A stretch of DNA of 63,827 nucleotides from Glaciozyma antarctica PI12 (GCA_002917775.1 KZ627151.1:187541-251367), one strand, 5' to 3'. Positions 34,018 through 45,542 are shown, counted from the stretch's first letter. Numbers and translations: made by a program. The notes: a model not told the origin generated them from the sequence alone.

Positions 34018-34376
34018 CTTGTGTAGCTGTCGAGGTCGGTGTGCGAGGTGGAGAGCAGCTGCAAGGCGGGAAAGAAGTTGGACCTCCGACTCGATCTCGG
34101 AGTGACTGCGCACAAACTCGCCCGAAGTCGACGGATCCTCTCTCTGATCCGACGCGATCGAAGGATCCGACGAAGCTCGCTAGCCGACCGTACTTATCTA
34201 TGCCTGCGCTCACTCTGCCGATAGCGGGACCTTCGGCGGGCGCGTAACGAGGCGGCGCCCACCTCTGGCTCGCTCCTTCCTCCTGCTCTCCTCCGACCAT
34301 ATCTGGCCTCCTCCGCGCACGCCGACACCTCTCCACTCTTTCTCTCAGCAAGCCCGACCTAGATTCCTGCTTTACC
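34018..34376. promoter_or_regulatory. Divergent promoter region
   Basis: This 359-nt region lies between the old yellow enzyme (-) and the deacetylase/allantoinase-like gene (+). A GCCGATAGCGGG stretch (about 34210-34222) contains CGATAG, a possible GATA-factor site. Nothing else is recognised. Confidence 0.3.
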
Positions 34377-35489
34377 ATGTCTTCCGAACCCCTCGATTCC
34401 CTCGACTGGCTCACGCGTGATCTCGCACGCGCCGTTCTCTCCCCCCGAGCTCGAGAGCAAGCTAACGTACCTCTGAAATAAGATCGGATACGCCAACAAC
34501 CCTCCCAATCCAAACTGGCCTAAGGGTGCCAAGATCGCCGTCAACTTTGTCCTTAACCACGAGGAGGGAGGCGAGAGAACGGTCGAGGATGGGGACGAGG
34601 CGGGCGAGACGGTGCTGCACGAGTTTGGCCCTGTAGGACACGTGCGTTCCTCCCTATCCTCCGGAACGTTGGCTTAAAAGCTGACGGAGTTTATCGTCGT
34701 AGCTCGTCGCTGTTCCTGGAGAGCGAGATCCTGCGACGGAAACTCAGTTCGAGTACGGCTCAAGGGTTGCGATCTGGCGGTTGATGGCGCTGTTCAAGAA
34801 GCACGAGTGCGTTACACCCTTTCAGACTACTTGCCTTAGCTGACGATCCCCCACAACAGCATCCCCATCACCTTCTACGCCGTCGCCCGCGCCTTCGAGC
34901 GCAATCCTGCTATCGCCCAATACGCCGAAGAGAACGCCCTCTCGTCGCAAAGGTATACAAAGAGCTCGGGTGCGTCCTCCCCAGCGTCGATTGCGAAGCT
35001 CGCTAACTCGGCTTCGCAGTCATGAGCTACTGTATTGGGCAGATACGTATGCCGACGACCTTCCCTACTGGAGGAAGATCAACGGCGAGCCTCTCGTGAT
35101 GATGCCCTACACGCTCGACTGCAACGACTTCAAAGTCCGTCTCTCTCTCCCTCCCTCCTCTCCCCTCCTAACCCCTTCTCGCAGTTCTGGCTCGGCCAAT
35201 TAGGCAGCGACGACGCCTTCGCCCAGCACTGCATCGACGCCTTCACGTACGCTCCTCCCCTCTCCTCTCTCCCCCGCTAACCTCCCGCAGAACGATTCGC
35301 GAAGAAGGCCTCGAAGGCAGTCCGGCCTATATCACCGTCGCACTCCACTCGCGCTGGATCGGGAGACCAGGTCGCTTTCAGGCGCTCAAGAGAATTGTGG
35401 AACACTTTGCGAGCTTTGATGATGTGTGGTTTGCGACGAGGGAGCAGATTGCGAGGCATTTTGCGAAGGAGGTTCCGTTCCCGGAGTAG
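34377..35489 (+). pseudogene. Polysaccharide deacetylase / PuuE-allantoinase-like gene missing its core
   Basis: The N-terminal half (IGYANNPPNPNWPKGAKIA, NFVLNHEEGGE) and C-terminal half (LLYWADTYADDLPYWRKING, MMPYTLDCND, YITVALHSRWIGRPGR) match the NodB-like enzymes annotated as chitin deacetylase or PuuE-type allantoinase. At about 34934-34942 the sequence jumps from QYAEEN to PLVAKVYKELG, skipping the segment that should carry the His-x3-His metal site and the RGWY/GR region, and the two halves are in different frames. The first intron (GTTCTC donor, GCTAAC branch, TAAG acceptor ending before IGYANN) joins MSSEPLDSLDWLTRDLARA to the core. As assembled it cannot make an active enzyme. A collapsed or deleted assembly segment is possible. 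Confidence 0.7.
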
Positions 35490-35961
35490 TAAGGTCTTGA
35501 GGGCTTTTAACGTTGAGGGTATGCGTTGAAAGAGGTGTTTGACTGTGCGATTGCTGAGGCGAGTGTTTCGCTCCTGCTTCTCGAACACCCAACTCCCCTC
35601 CGGCATCTACCCTCGCTAGCGAGGTGCGAAAGGCGCCGTCGGCGCACTCTGCACCCGCCAGAAGCAGTTTGTCAAACGCAGTGCCTCAATCTCGTAGACA
35701 AAAGCAGTACCTCAGCTCCGTAGCCAACCAGCCGCATCCAAGATCAAGCTCAAGCAGCGACTTCGCCACCGAACACTCGAGCAGTTCCCTCGAGTCCCCG
35801 AACAAGTTTCAGCGCAACAACGCAATCAGAGTTTCATTTCCAAAAGAAAATCCCAAGCCTTTGCTCCCTCCTCCCTCTCGCCAGAGAGCGAAAAAGCCTA
35901 GTAGCCCGCCTCCCTAGCCCTCGCCGGACTCCTCTCAACCTCCCTCCTAGGGCTCCTCTCC
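35490..35961. other. Intergenic region between convergent genes
   Basis: The 3' flanks of the deacetylase-like gene and the SR-type gene. An additional SP/RER-coding-like extension lies just past the SR gene stop (35900-35961 encodes further Arg/Ser/Glu-rich residues in a shifted frame), so the SR tail may once have been longer. No other feature is seen. Confidence 0.4.
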
Positions 35962-37561
35962 CTAACGGGGGCTCCTCTCCCTCTCGCGCCTCGGGCTCCT
36001 CTCCCTCTCCCTACGGGGACTAACGCTCCTCCTCCTGTACTCGTCCCGACGACGATCGTCGCGCTCCTCAGGTCGGCGAGACGAGTACCCGTCGTCTCGG
36101 CGGGAGGAGTAGCCGTCATCGCCGCGCTCTTCGCGGCGGGGTGGGTAGCCATCGTCGCCGCGTCCTCCTCCTCCTCCTCCTCCTCCTCCTCCTCCTCCTC
36201 CTCCTCCTCCTCCGGCGTTGGGCTGCAGAAAGGTTAGTGGGGAAGAGGAGGAGGGGGGGAGGGACGTACGGCCTCCTCGACAGTGACGCGCTGGCCCTTG
36301 AGCTCGATGTTGCCGAGCGTGCGGATCGCCTCGTCGGCATCAGCGCGAGAGGGGTACTCGATGAACCTGTTCGCGAGGTCACTGAATCAGCATCGCACTC
36401 GAGGCGAAACGAGGGAGAGGGACGCACCCGAGGTTGGGGTTGTTGCGGTCCACGTCGGCGAAAGTGACGGTTCCGGCGGCGCGAGCAAAGTCCTTGAGGT
36501 CCTGAAGGGCGCGGGTCGAGGTGATTAGTGAGGTTCCTCCGTCGTCGCGCATGATCCCCGTATCCGCCGCGCGTTTCGAGTCCACGACCTCGCTCCCGTT
36601 CGACCCGAGTCCTACGCGTTCGACTAAGACGAGGCGCCATCCGAAATCCTGAGAGTCGAACGACGCCGCCTGCCTCGAACCCGTCCTCGCCCCGTCGTTT
36701 CAGTCCCGTCCCGTTCCCCGAGCCAACGAATCGACCTCGTCCGTGCAGCGAGCGAGTCCAGGGGCCGACCAGCCAACACGCCATCTTGAGTCGCGCCACG
36801 CCAATCCTTCGGATCCCGCGAAACTTCCTCGACCAGCGCGCCATCCCGACGTTCCACCCTCTCGACCTAAGCTCCAACTGATCGACCCAAGCTCCAACGC
36901 GCGCACCTCACGACACTGCAAATCAGCGCCTCAGAGAGATCCACGTCCACTCACCTGCCAGCTGCAGCCGTCAGGAACGCCGTTAACGACGAGCCTGTGT
37001 ACCTCGATGGACCGCGAGGTCCTCCGAACGAAGGGCGGTCGTAACCTCCTCCTCCACCGTAGGGAGCTCCTCCGTAAGGTCCACCACGAGGGGGAGGGGC
37101 ACCGTATCCTCCTCCTCCTCCGAATCCTCCGCCGCGGCGGTCGTCGAAGCGGCTGTGCCAGGCGTATCAGTGGACAGAGGGATGGGGGAGAGGAGGGGGG
37201 CATACCGGTCGGGGTCGACGTTGCGAGGAGGCTTTGCGAACTCGACGATGAGCCTTGACAGGGCGCGGTCAGCTGGTGCTTGGGCGCCAAACAGAAGACA
37301 CTAACCTCTCGCCCATGAACTCCTTTCCGCTGAAGTCGGCGACGGCCTGCTCGGCGTCCTGCAATTCCAGAGCATAGTTAGCTTCTGCAAGCCACCGCGT
37401 GACGGCGCGAAACGCACCTTGAGCTCCTCGTATTCGAGGAAGCAGAAGCCGGCCATGAGCCTAACGTCGACGATGGGGCCGTGAGTACCGAAGTAGGCCT
37501 CGACGTCCTGCCTAGTGGCATCCTGGGAGAGACGACCGATGTAGAGACGGCGACCAGACAT
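35962..37561 (-). CDS. SR-type splicing factor with two RRMs
   Basis: The ATG at 37561-37559 opens RRM1 (RRLYIGRLSQDATRQDVEAYF; RNP1-like AGFCFLEYEE), then a Gly/Tyr/Arg-rich hinge (RFDDRRGGGFGGGGGYG). RRM2 is of the pseudo-RRM type, with SWQDLKDFARAAG (family hallmark S-W-Q-D-L-K-D) and VTFADVDRNNPNLGFIEYPS. A 17-Gly run encoded by (GGA)17 leads to a C-terminal RS domain (RRRSVSPRRERERSPRRER). This order matches SRSF1-type proteins and fission-yeast Srp2/Npl3-like factors. One base seems to be missing around 36994-37002: GGPRGPSRYT and RLVVNGVPDGCSWQ are in different frames. The intron at 36502-36954 is 453 nt, eight times the window norm. Confidence 0.85.
36163..36213. repeat. (TCC)17 trinucleotide microsatellite
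   Basis: Seventeen uninterrupted TCC units on the plus strand encode polyglycine (GGA codons) in the SR-type protein between RRM2 and the RS domain. Length variation here would change the linker without shifting the frame. Confidence 0.95.
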
Positions 37562-37929
37562 CTGAGGGATGGGGAGGAGTGAGTAGGGCGTGGCAGGGAG
37601 GAGGCTGAGCGAGACTGACGATGATTGAGTTTGAGGGGGGACTGAGGGGCGGAGGAGGCAGGAGATAGAGTCAGTGGAGTACGGGCAGGTGGTGGCGTTT
37701 AGCGGGACTCACGGGGGGTGTTGGGGTGGAGGGAAGAGCGCCAGGCGATGCTCTGCTCGATATTATTCGGGACATTTAATTGTTTACGGCCAGGTGACCT
37801 GAGTCAATATACTCATTTAATTCTCCGCACCTCCTTCGCAGGCACGGTTGGGGCAGCGACGAAAGCGAGTTATCTCGCTCGCTCTTTCTCCCACAAACAG
37901 GAATCATCCGACGTTTACAGCGAGCCACC

Positions 37930-39696
37930 TCAAAGCAACGACTCCCACCCTCCTCCCGCCATCCAAACCCGCCCGACCGCCTTCGCAGCTCGCAAAAGAG
38001 CCTGATCATGAAACCTCGCCCCGACGAGCGTGAGGCTGATAGGAAGGCCTGCAGGACCTTTGAAGCCGGGAACATTGACGGCTGGAGTTTGAAGGACGGT
38101 CCTGCGAGGAGGGGTGAGCGGTGGCGGTGGAGGTAGCAAGAGGGGAGGAACGCACCACATTGAGCAAAAGGACTGCGAAGAGTGTGTGAGCTTTGTATAC
38201 AAAGAAGAGAGGGAGCACGTACGGCGTCACCCGTAAACCGCAGAGGCTCCTCGAGGATTGGCGCCTCGTCCGTCACGGAAGGCGTAAGGAGCGCAGTATA
38301 ACGACTTGCGATCTCGTCAATCACTGGCCTGAGCCGTGCGACGCCGTCGTAGCTGTCTGTCTGCTCCTTCCTCGTCAATTTGGTGTGGTTCTCGACGGCG
38401 GTGATGATGAGAGGGTCGAGGAGAGCCTTTGAAGTCATGTACTCGGGGAGGAACGATCCGTGTCCTTCGCCTTGGAGAATGTTCCTGCGATAAAGAAATC
38501 AGCTCTGGTGCAGCAAGACGGCGAGGGGAGAGACGTACGCATGCCACTGAGCGATGTTGGCGAACTCGGTGGGAAGGTCGACCTCCTCCACGATGGCGCC
38601 TTCTGCCTCCAGCAGCTTCGCAGCGAGTACCCAGGCATCTTGAGTCCCCTTGGTCGCTTTCGGCCACACGGACGTCTTGACGAACCCGAACCTAGCGCCT
38701 TTGAGGGAGAGAGGCGTGGAAGGAGGAGGGACGTCGTCACGCAGCTCAAACAGATTGGCGAGCATTTCCAGGTCGTCGACGGAGCGAGCGTAGAGTCCAA
38801 CAGTATCGCAGGTGAGCGAGTCTGCGCCGAGAGGGTAAGCGAAGGAGCTCCGAGTTTCAAACTGCGCACGCACAGATCTTGAACCCCTCCCTCGAGATCG
38901 CGTTCCAGGTGGGCTTGAGCGCGTAGATGCCGTTGTAAGCTCCGGGTCGAATCGTGCTACCTCCAGTCTGGGCTGCAGAGAACGACGTGAGCGAGCGCGA
39001 CTGAGCCCTAAGAAGCGAACGTACTGCCGAGAGCGATCGTGCACTGGAAGTCCGCAACCGCCGCGCCGGATCCAGACGAACTGCCTCCGGGAGTACGAGT
39101 AGGATCGTGAGGGTTGCAGGCGGGAGAGCCCTTCTGGCAAGTGGCGAACTCGGTGGTGTGTGTCTTGCCGAAGATCTGCGTGCGAAGGAGGGCTCAGAAG
39201 TCAGCGACCTGAAGATCTCACAGACGCCTTCTTCAACTCACCAAAGCACCAGCCGACCGCAACGCTTGCACGGAAGAAGCATCGACCGTTGGAGAGCTGT
39301 CCTTGTAGATGGGCGAGTTGAACTGAGTCGGCTGATCCTTGGTGTAAAAGACGTCCTTGACGCCGACGCAGATCCCATGGAGCGGTCCTCTCTCAGCAGC
39401 AGGAAGAGCATCCAGTGCTCGTGCGGACTTGAGAATCAGCTCGGGATCAAAGAAGGCCCTGCGCACGAGCTCGTCAGCACGGTGGCTCCCTCCTCGTCTC
39501 CTCCGACGCACCAGGCATGGACGACTGGATCCCGTTCCTGCACGCGCGCGATGAGAGCTGAGGCACTGGAAAGCAGCTCTGTCAGCTCACGCAGCGAGGA
39601 GGGCGGCAGCTGAGCTCACTAGGTCTCGACGGAGACGGCTCCGGAACGAAGGAGGGGGCCGATTTCAGCAGCGGAGAGGCGAGTGAGGTCGGTCAT
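37930..39696 (-). CDS. Amidase signature family hydrolase
   Basis: Hydrolyses an amide to acid and ammonia. The ATG at 39696-39694 gives MTDLTRLSAAEIGPLLRSG. Catalytic Lys lies in GICVGVKDVF, cis-Ser and nucleophile Ser regions in TPGGSSSGSGAAVADF and GTQTGGSTIRPG, with the rest of the fold in GIYALKPTW and DTVGLYARSVDDLEMLA. The C-terminus shows FCSMWTVLQTPAVNVPGF and GLPISLTLVG. About 10 exons, all with workable GT-AG joins, give about 440 residues, with the stop at 37932-37930. The substrate is unknown; acetamide, formamide, indoleacetamide and ureido compounds are all possible in the family. It shares a 262-nt divergent region with the MFS gene. Confidence 0.9.
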
Positions 39697-39958
39697 CGTG
39701 GTGCTAGTAGCTACAGGTAGAGCTGGGAGACAAGGCGTGTCGGTTGAGCCATCTCAGCGCGGGCGTCGGAGGTCGAAAGGCGCAGCGCGCGGGCGTCGGA
39801 GCTTCGGGTGCTTCGTCTCCTACCGATCACTCGCGGGACTGCTATGCCGCTCTATGCCACTACATAGGCTAGCTCCGAACTGCTGACAGAGGAGCGCGGT
39901 CGTCCTTCGCGCACGGAAGCTCTCACGACGTCCTCCCTCACTGAGCACCCTCAGCACG
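39697..39958. promoter_or_regulatory. Divergent promoter of amidase and MFS gene
   Basis: A 262-nt gap between start codons of divergent genes. A 16-nt direct repeat is visible (CGCGGGCGTCGGAG at 39758 and 39788, near-identical), which could be a paired regulator site or simple duplication. No TATA-like box is seen. Confidence 0.35.
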
Positions 39959-42072
39959 ATGGCAGCACCGCCGCCAGTTCTCCACGACCAGAGCTCTCGA
40001 CTACCTAAAGCGAAACTCGAAAGTCATCTTTTTCGGCCTTCAGCTCGCCCTCTTCCTCTCCTTCCTCGACTCAACCAGCGTCTCGACCGCAGCTCCCATC
40101 ATCGGGAGGGACCTCAACGCCTCCGACTCGATCTCCTGGGTCGGTACCTCGTTCCTCGTCGCCAACACGAGCTTCCAGATCGTCACATCGAGGCTGTCCG
40201 ACATTTTCGGGCGCAAGATCGTCCTGGTTGGCTCGCTGGGGTTTTTCGTGGTCGGGAACTTGCTCTGCGGGTTCGCGCAGAGCGCCGTTTGGCTGTATTG
40301 CTGTAGGGCGATTGCTGGAGCGGGAGGAGGAGGGATCAACTCGCTCTCGATGATCATCATGAGCGACGTTGTGGCGATGAAGGATCGAGGAATGTACCAA
40401 GGGTGAGTTTATCGTCCTGCTCGCTTTGCGATGATGTTACTGACGGTGTGCTTTAGACTTTTGGGGATCGCTATCTCGCTTGGATCAGCCGCGGGTCCTT
40501 TTATTGGCGGAGTATTTGCTCAGCGAGTTTCCTGGAGGTACACGTTTTGTGAGTTGGTTCCTGAGATGCGAAGTGAAGCCTCGCTAACTCTGCTGCTTCT
40601 GCCAGGGATCTCACCGCCTCTTGGAGTGTTTACGATGGCGATTATCTGGATTCTACTTCCCCTGTCACCAATCCCAGGTGGCCTGCTCTCGAAAATCAAG
40701 CAGATGGACTGGCTCGGCACAGTCCTCTCGCTCGCGATGACGGTGTGCTTTCTCGTACGTTCATACCCTTCAATTCCAGTAAAGCCAGCGCCTAACAACC
40801 TCGCCCAGGTCCCGCTCGCTGGAGGAGGAAGCACCTTTGCATGGGCAAGTCCCGTTGTGATCGCTCTATTCGTCGTCGCAGGAATGTCGCTCGCTGCCTT
40901 CTGGTGGGTCGAAGCACGCTTTGCTTCATTACCACTTCTCCCACCTCATTTGTGAGTGGTTTTCGCTAGTATCGCCTCTTTCCTCTGACGTTCCTGTAGA
41001 TTTCGATCCCGCAACGTCAACCTGCTGCTCTTCCAGACCTGGCTCGTCGGGATCTGCTTCTACGGCAACAGTGAGCGAGCTCGCTGCACATTTCAACGCC
41101 ACACACGCTTACCAGCTTCTGCCGCAGTCTACTTCGTCCCTCTCTACACCCAAAACGTCCTCGGGATGAGCCCAATCGCCTCCGCCGCCATCCTCCTCCC
41201 TCTCGTCCTCGTTCAAACATTCACGACGGTCATCAGCGGACTCGTCGTCAAGCGGACGTGCCGAACCAAGTCGTCGTTCCTCGTCGGTTTCTTCTTCTGG
41301 CTCGCGGGACAGGGAGCTCAGTTGTGCTTTGGAAGGAGCACGTCGGTCGGGGTTATTGTAGGAGTTCTGCTCGTGCAGGGAATGGGCATCGGTTCGTCGT
41401 GACGGCCCAGTTATGGCGCTTGTGGATCACTGACCTCCTTTTCGCTGTCCAGGTGCGACGCTGCAGAGTGAGCGAGCTCCAAGCGCTGATCTACGCACGT
41501 ACTAACGCCACTGCAGGCACTCTCGTTTTGGCGCAGGCGTCGGTCGCTCCGGAAGATCGTGCGGTCGTTACAGGTGCGAGAAAGTACCTCGCTTCCTCCG
41601 ACTTCACGTCTTCGGTGCGCTAATCTCGCTTCGCAGCTTCGCTCGTACTTCCGGAGGAGCGATCGGACTCGCCATCTCCAACACTCTTCTCAACAACCTC
41701 TTCTCCGCCAACCTCCCGACCTCGCTACCGAGCTCGCTCCGAGAGCAACTCAAGAAGGACTTCAGTCTTCCCGGAACTCTCTCCCTCGCGGCAAGAAGCG
41801 CGATTCTGGGCGCCTACATGACCGGCATGCAGAGCGTGTTTATTTTTTTCGTCCCCGTCGTCGCCGTTTGCTTCGCAATTTGTTTTTTTCTGAAGGTGTG
41901 TCGATTCGCTCCTCGCTTGCTCCTTTTCGTCGCTGACGCCGTTTTTTCGTACCAGGACCTCTCGCTCGACGTTCCTACACTTCCGTCGAGCGGTTCTCAG
42001 ACGCCCTCAGACGACTCGATGGACGATAAAGAGCTGCGGAGGGAGTCGCTGGTGCTTCCTGTAGCGAGATAA
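39959..42072 (+). CDS. MFS transporter, DHA2 (14-TM drug/proton antiporter) type
   Basis: The plasma-membrane exporter signature is present: FFGLQLALFLSFLDSTSVS in TM1 and SRLSDIFGRKIVLVG as the loop 2-3 motif A. It continues with CCRAIAGAGGGGINSLSMI, LGSAAGPFIGGVFA (motif C) and WISPPLGVFTMAI, and further TMs run to VFIFFVPVVAVCFAICFF. About eight exons give about 560 residues. The ATG at 39959 (MAAPPPVLHDQSSRLPK) is one base out of frame with the TM1 exon: removing one A from CTAAAG (40006-40010) would join RLPK to RNSKVIFFG. Either a base is wrong or the true start lies on an unseen upstream exon. Substrate unknown; it may export a drug or metabolite linked to the amidase. Confidence 0.85.
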
Positions 42073-42438
42073 TTCAAAGCCGGTATGATTATGCGCGTCA
42101 CCTTTCTTTCTCGCGGCGTTCGTCTCAATCTGTCTCGGCCAGCAGGTTCGGAGGCAGTCCCAGCGTTCGCAGGCGGTCGCAGGCAGGCATATCTCGGCCG
42201 AACGACGAGGGACGATCTTCCGTCGGCTACTCCCATCTCACCCTCCGACCCGATACTCCTTAGACCAGCTTGGATCCGACGCACGCGGCTGATAGCTCTC
42301 GCACCGATAGACATCAATCTCGCTGCGCTCCAGGCGCTGCGGCTCCGATGCGTCTTCTGCTCCCTCCGACTCCTCCAAGAACCAGGCTCCTCGGCTCTTC
42401 TGCTCTCCTTCTCTAAACTCTCTTCTCGCTATCTCGAC
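42073..42438. promoter_or_regulatory. Upstream region of the NCS1 permease with GATA-type sites
   Basis: Three matches to HGATAR, the binding site of fungal nitrogen-regulatory GATA factors, lie here or at the edge: AGATAA 42067-42072 (overlapping the MFS stop), TGATAG 42290-42295 and CGATAG 42305-42310. The last two are 15 nt apart, about 130-150 nt upstream of the permease ATG. Short sites occur by chance, so this is suggestive only. Confidence 0.35.
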
Positions 42439-44974
42439 ATGGGCATTAAGCAAGTCTACGAGAAGTGCCTCGTGCCTGCCGAGGCAGGAGCCATCACCGG
42501 AACGAATGAAGTACGTTGTCTCCTCCTTCTCCTCCTTCTCGTCCCTCCTCCTTCCTCCCTCCTCCTCCCTCCTCCTTTCGCCCCTCCCGCCCTCCTCCCC
42601 TGATCTCCCGCACACCCTCAATCCCTCTTCCTCTTTAATCCTTGGCTCGATAAACGGCGCTGACTTCATCCTGCTGGCAGGATCTACTCCCTACTCCTCT
42701 TGAACGACGCACCTGGTCTCACTGGGACTACATCACCACATGGACAGGACCGAGTTTCGACGCGAATCAATACTTGAGTCATGGCTCTCCGCTCGCCAGC
42801 ACAGAGTTCTAACGCGACTCCACAGAACACCGGCTCGTCCTTCATCAGCGTCGGCCTCACGGTCACCCAGGTCACTTGCCCGGTCATTGTCAGTCATCCC
42901 AAAGAGCTCGCTTCCTTGAATATTAGCTGAAGAAGTCTCGCAGGTCGGCTCTCTTATCGCTGCGTGTGCCATCACCGCCATGGGAACTTACGGAAGTCGC
43001 TACGGTGTCGGATTTCCGTCGCTGGTTCGCAGTACTTTCGGGGTGGGAGGTACGCCAGTTTCAGTGCTTGCTGCTCTTGACCAACCTCCTTACACTATTC
43101 CTTTCCAGGATCCAAATGGGTCGTCACACTTCGCGGACTTGTCGGCGTCATCTGGTACGGAGTCGAAACGCTCTACACCGCGCAAATGATGAAGGTGGCG
43201 TTCCGTTGCGTCTTCGGCCACAAGGTACGCTCGCTCACTTACACCGTTTCGATCCTTTTAAATCATACTCGTACGCAGTGGCACGAGTGGGTCCCGGCAC
43301 TCCCAGAGGGAACCGGAGCCTCAGCACAGCTTCTCCTCGCCTTCTTCCTCACCTGGGTGTGCGTTCGTTCCTCTCCAGCGCTACTCGGAATCATCTAACT
43401 TTGCGACCAGCTTGATCTTCCCCATCACTCTCGTGCATCCCTCGAAGCTCAGGTGGTGGTTCACTGCTCGCTCAATCATCGGCCCAATAGTCTATATTTC
43501 GATGTTCGGATGGGCCGCCCACCTTGTACGCCTCTAATTAGTCTCGCTATCGTCTCGTGCTAACCGCTTGGCTCGCAGGGACTGACCAAGTCGGGAGAGT
43601 CTTTCCCTGGCTTTGTTAATCTGCAGCCTTCTACTCTCGAAGGCGCCAGCCTCGCCTGGGCAATGCTTTCAGCAATCAACGCGGTACTGGCATCAATTGC
43701 GCCGCAAGTTACGAACGTCGTGCGTAGTCGACATCTTCCTTCTGTTCTCCCTCGCTGATACCTCGCTCAGTCCGACATTACTCGCTATGCGAAAACGCCC
43801 AGCGCCGCTGGCTGGCTCCAAGGAGTCACGTTTTTTGGCACGAAGGTGAGTCCTCGCATCAGTTGGAGTATCGACATTTTCTCTGGAGGTAGCTGAAGCC
43901 TTCACGAAACCCAGGTCCTCTCTGTTTTCCTCAGCATCTTCGCAGCGTCGTTCTTGAAGTACCGCTACAATCAGGAGATCGCGCTATGGAACGTAAGCCC
44001 GCTTCGACGCTGCGTCTTCCACCTCGAGACCGCCATCTGACGTTTCTGCAGATCTGGGATCAGCTGAATCTTATTCTCGACAACGAGTGGAGCGCCAAAT
44101 CTCGTTTCGGCGCCTTCTGCATCGCCGTTGGGTTCGGATTCAGCACCGCCATGAGCAAGCCTCACCTTCTTCCTTTGAGGAGCAGCTACTGACTAGAGTT
44201 CTCTCCTCCACAGCCAACACCTACGCCAATACTGTTCCTTTCGGAGCGGATGTGAGTGCGCTCGCTCCCAAGCTCTTCACCATCGTCCGCGGTCAAATCC
44301 TCATCGCCGTTCTGAGTCTCGCCGTGGTTCCTTGGAAGCTCTTCGCATCGGGCGCCGAATTCGTGAGCTCAAATCTCGAGTGCCTCCTTCGCAACACTGT
44401 CGCTGACTTTGACCTCTCGCTCAGCTCACCTTCCTCGGCTCCTACACCTTCTTCATGGCGTCTCTCACGGGTCCCTTGCTCATCGACTATTACCTCCTTC
44501 GACGCGGCAACATCCACGTACCTTCGCTCTACAACCGCAACACGTCCGCAATTTATTGCTTCAACTCGCGCGTGCGATCCAACTGGCGTGCCGTTGGAGC
44601 CTTCATCGGAGGAGTCGCGATGGTCTTCCCAGGCCTCGTGCAGGCGTACATGCCCGACAAAGTCGGTTCTCCGGCGTCGCGAATGTACAGCTTCGGTGAG
44701 TTCACTCTCCCCTTCGCACCTCACAGGAATGCTGACCCTTCTTCCGCTTCGCTCAGGCTGGGTCATCTCCCTCGCAGCGTCCGCATTCGTGTATTGGGGC
44801 GCCAACATGATCTGGCCTGTCCCACTGTTGCCTCCCGGCAACGAGGTGCTCGCCAAGTCGCTCAAATACCACGAGATGAGCAAGACTCGAGGCTGCTTGC
44901 CTTCCGAGGCGTTCAACTCGTCTAGATCTTCGGTGCCTGATGATGGGGACTCAGAAAAGAAGGGAAACTATTAG
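42439..44974 (+). CDS. NCS1 family nucleobase/allantoin-type permease
   Basis: Proton symporter of the Fur/Dal4/Fui1 group. The ATG at 42439 gives MGIKQVYEKCLVPAEAGA. Hallmarks are LERRTWSHWDYITTW, GSSFISVGLTVTQ, the GTYGSRYGVGFPSLVRSTFGV loop, VWYGVETLY-like VIWYGVETLYTAQ, ASIAPQVTNVSDITRYAK and GPLLIDYYLLRRG. About 12 TMs in about 16 exons give about 560 residues. Substrate could be uracil, allantoin, uridine or thiamine; the sequence alone does not decide. The exon ending PSFDANQY must splice to NTGSSFISV, but its donor reads TTGAGT (42774) instead of GTGAGT; no other GT nearby preserves the frame. Confidence 0.88.
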
Positions 44975-45218
44975 ATGGGCGTCTGTGGGAGGCTTTACGG
45001 TGGATAGAGGGAGCGATTTCTCAACAGAGTGCGCAAGGAATGCAATTTGGGAAGCCTGGTGATCAAGTCTAAAGTTGCTCCGAGCTCGGTACGTGAGAAG
45101 TGCGCGCTAAAAATAGTATACTCGTATGCCTGGAGGAATCAGGAGGAAGCGGCGCCGCGAGAGGAGGGGAAGCACACCGCGTTCGTCGCGCCCCTCGCTC
45201 GCCCTTGCTGGGATCCCT

Positions 45219-45542
45219 TTACTCCCCTTCGTCGTCGACATAGATGTCATGCTCTATGTCGTCGAGGTCTTTGAGCTCGAGAGGTTTGGCAGCGCGAGAG
45301 CGGCGAAAGGTCAACGACGAGGAGAGGGGGATTGGTCGCGCCTTGCCAGTTGACGCCTTCAAGAGAGAGGCGGAGAGTTGGGCCTTGTTGATAGGCTGGG
45401 TGCGTCCCTTAATCAGGACAGTCTTTCTCTGAGCCTCCCCGGCGTCGCTCAGAGCGCTCAGACGCCGGGGCTGAGACGAGGCTGGGAGCTTGAAGCTTGC
45501 GCGTCGCTCTTGTCTCTGTCCACATCTTCTCGCTTCGACCAT
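45219..45542 (-). CDS. Small basic-to-acidic protein of unknown function
   Basis: A single-exon 107-residue frame from ATG 45542-45540. The N-terminal half is basic (CGQRQERRASFKL, RKTVLIKGRTQPINK), and the C-terminus is strongly acidic (LELKDLDDIEHDIYVDDEGE). It starts 24 nt from the divergently transcribed acidic protein at 45567. I do not recognise a family. Support comes from its codon-like composition, clean ATG and separation from other genes; a random frame of this length is not unusual in GC-rich DNA, hence moderate confidence. Confidence 0.4.
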   Translation of the reverse strand: MVEARRCGQRQERRASFKLPASSQPRRLSALSDAGEAQRKTVLIKGRTQPINKAQLSASLLKASTGKARPIPLSSSLTFRRSRAAKPLELKDLDDIEHDIYVDDEGE

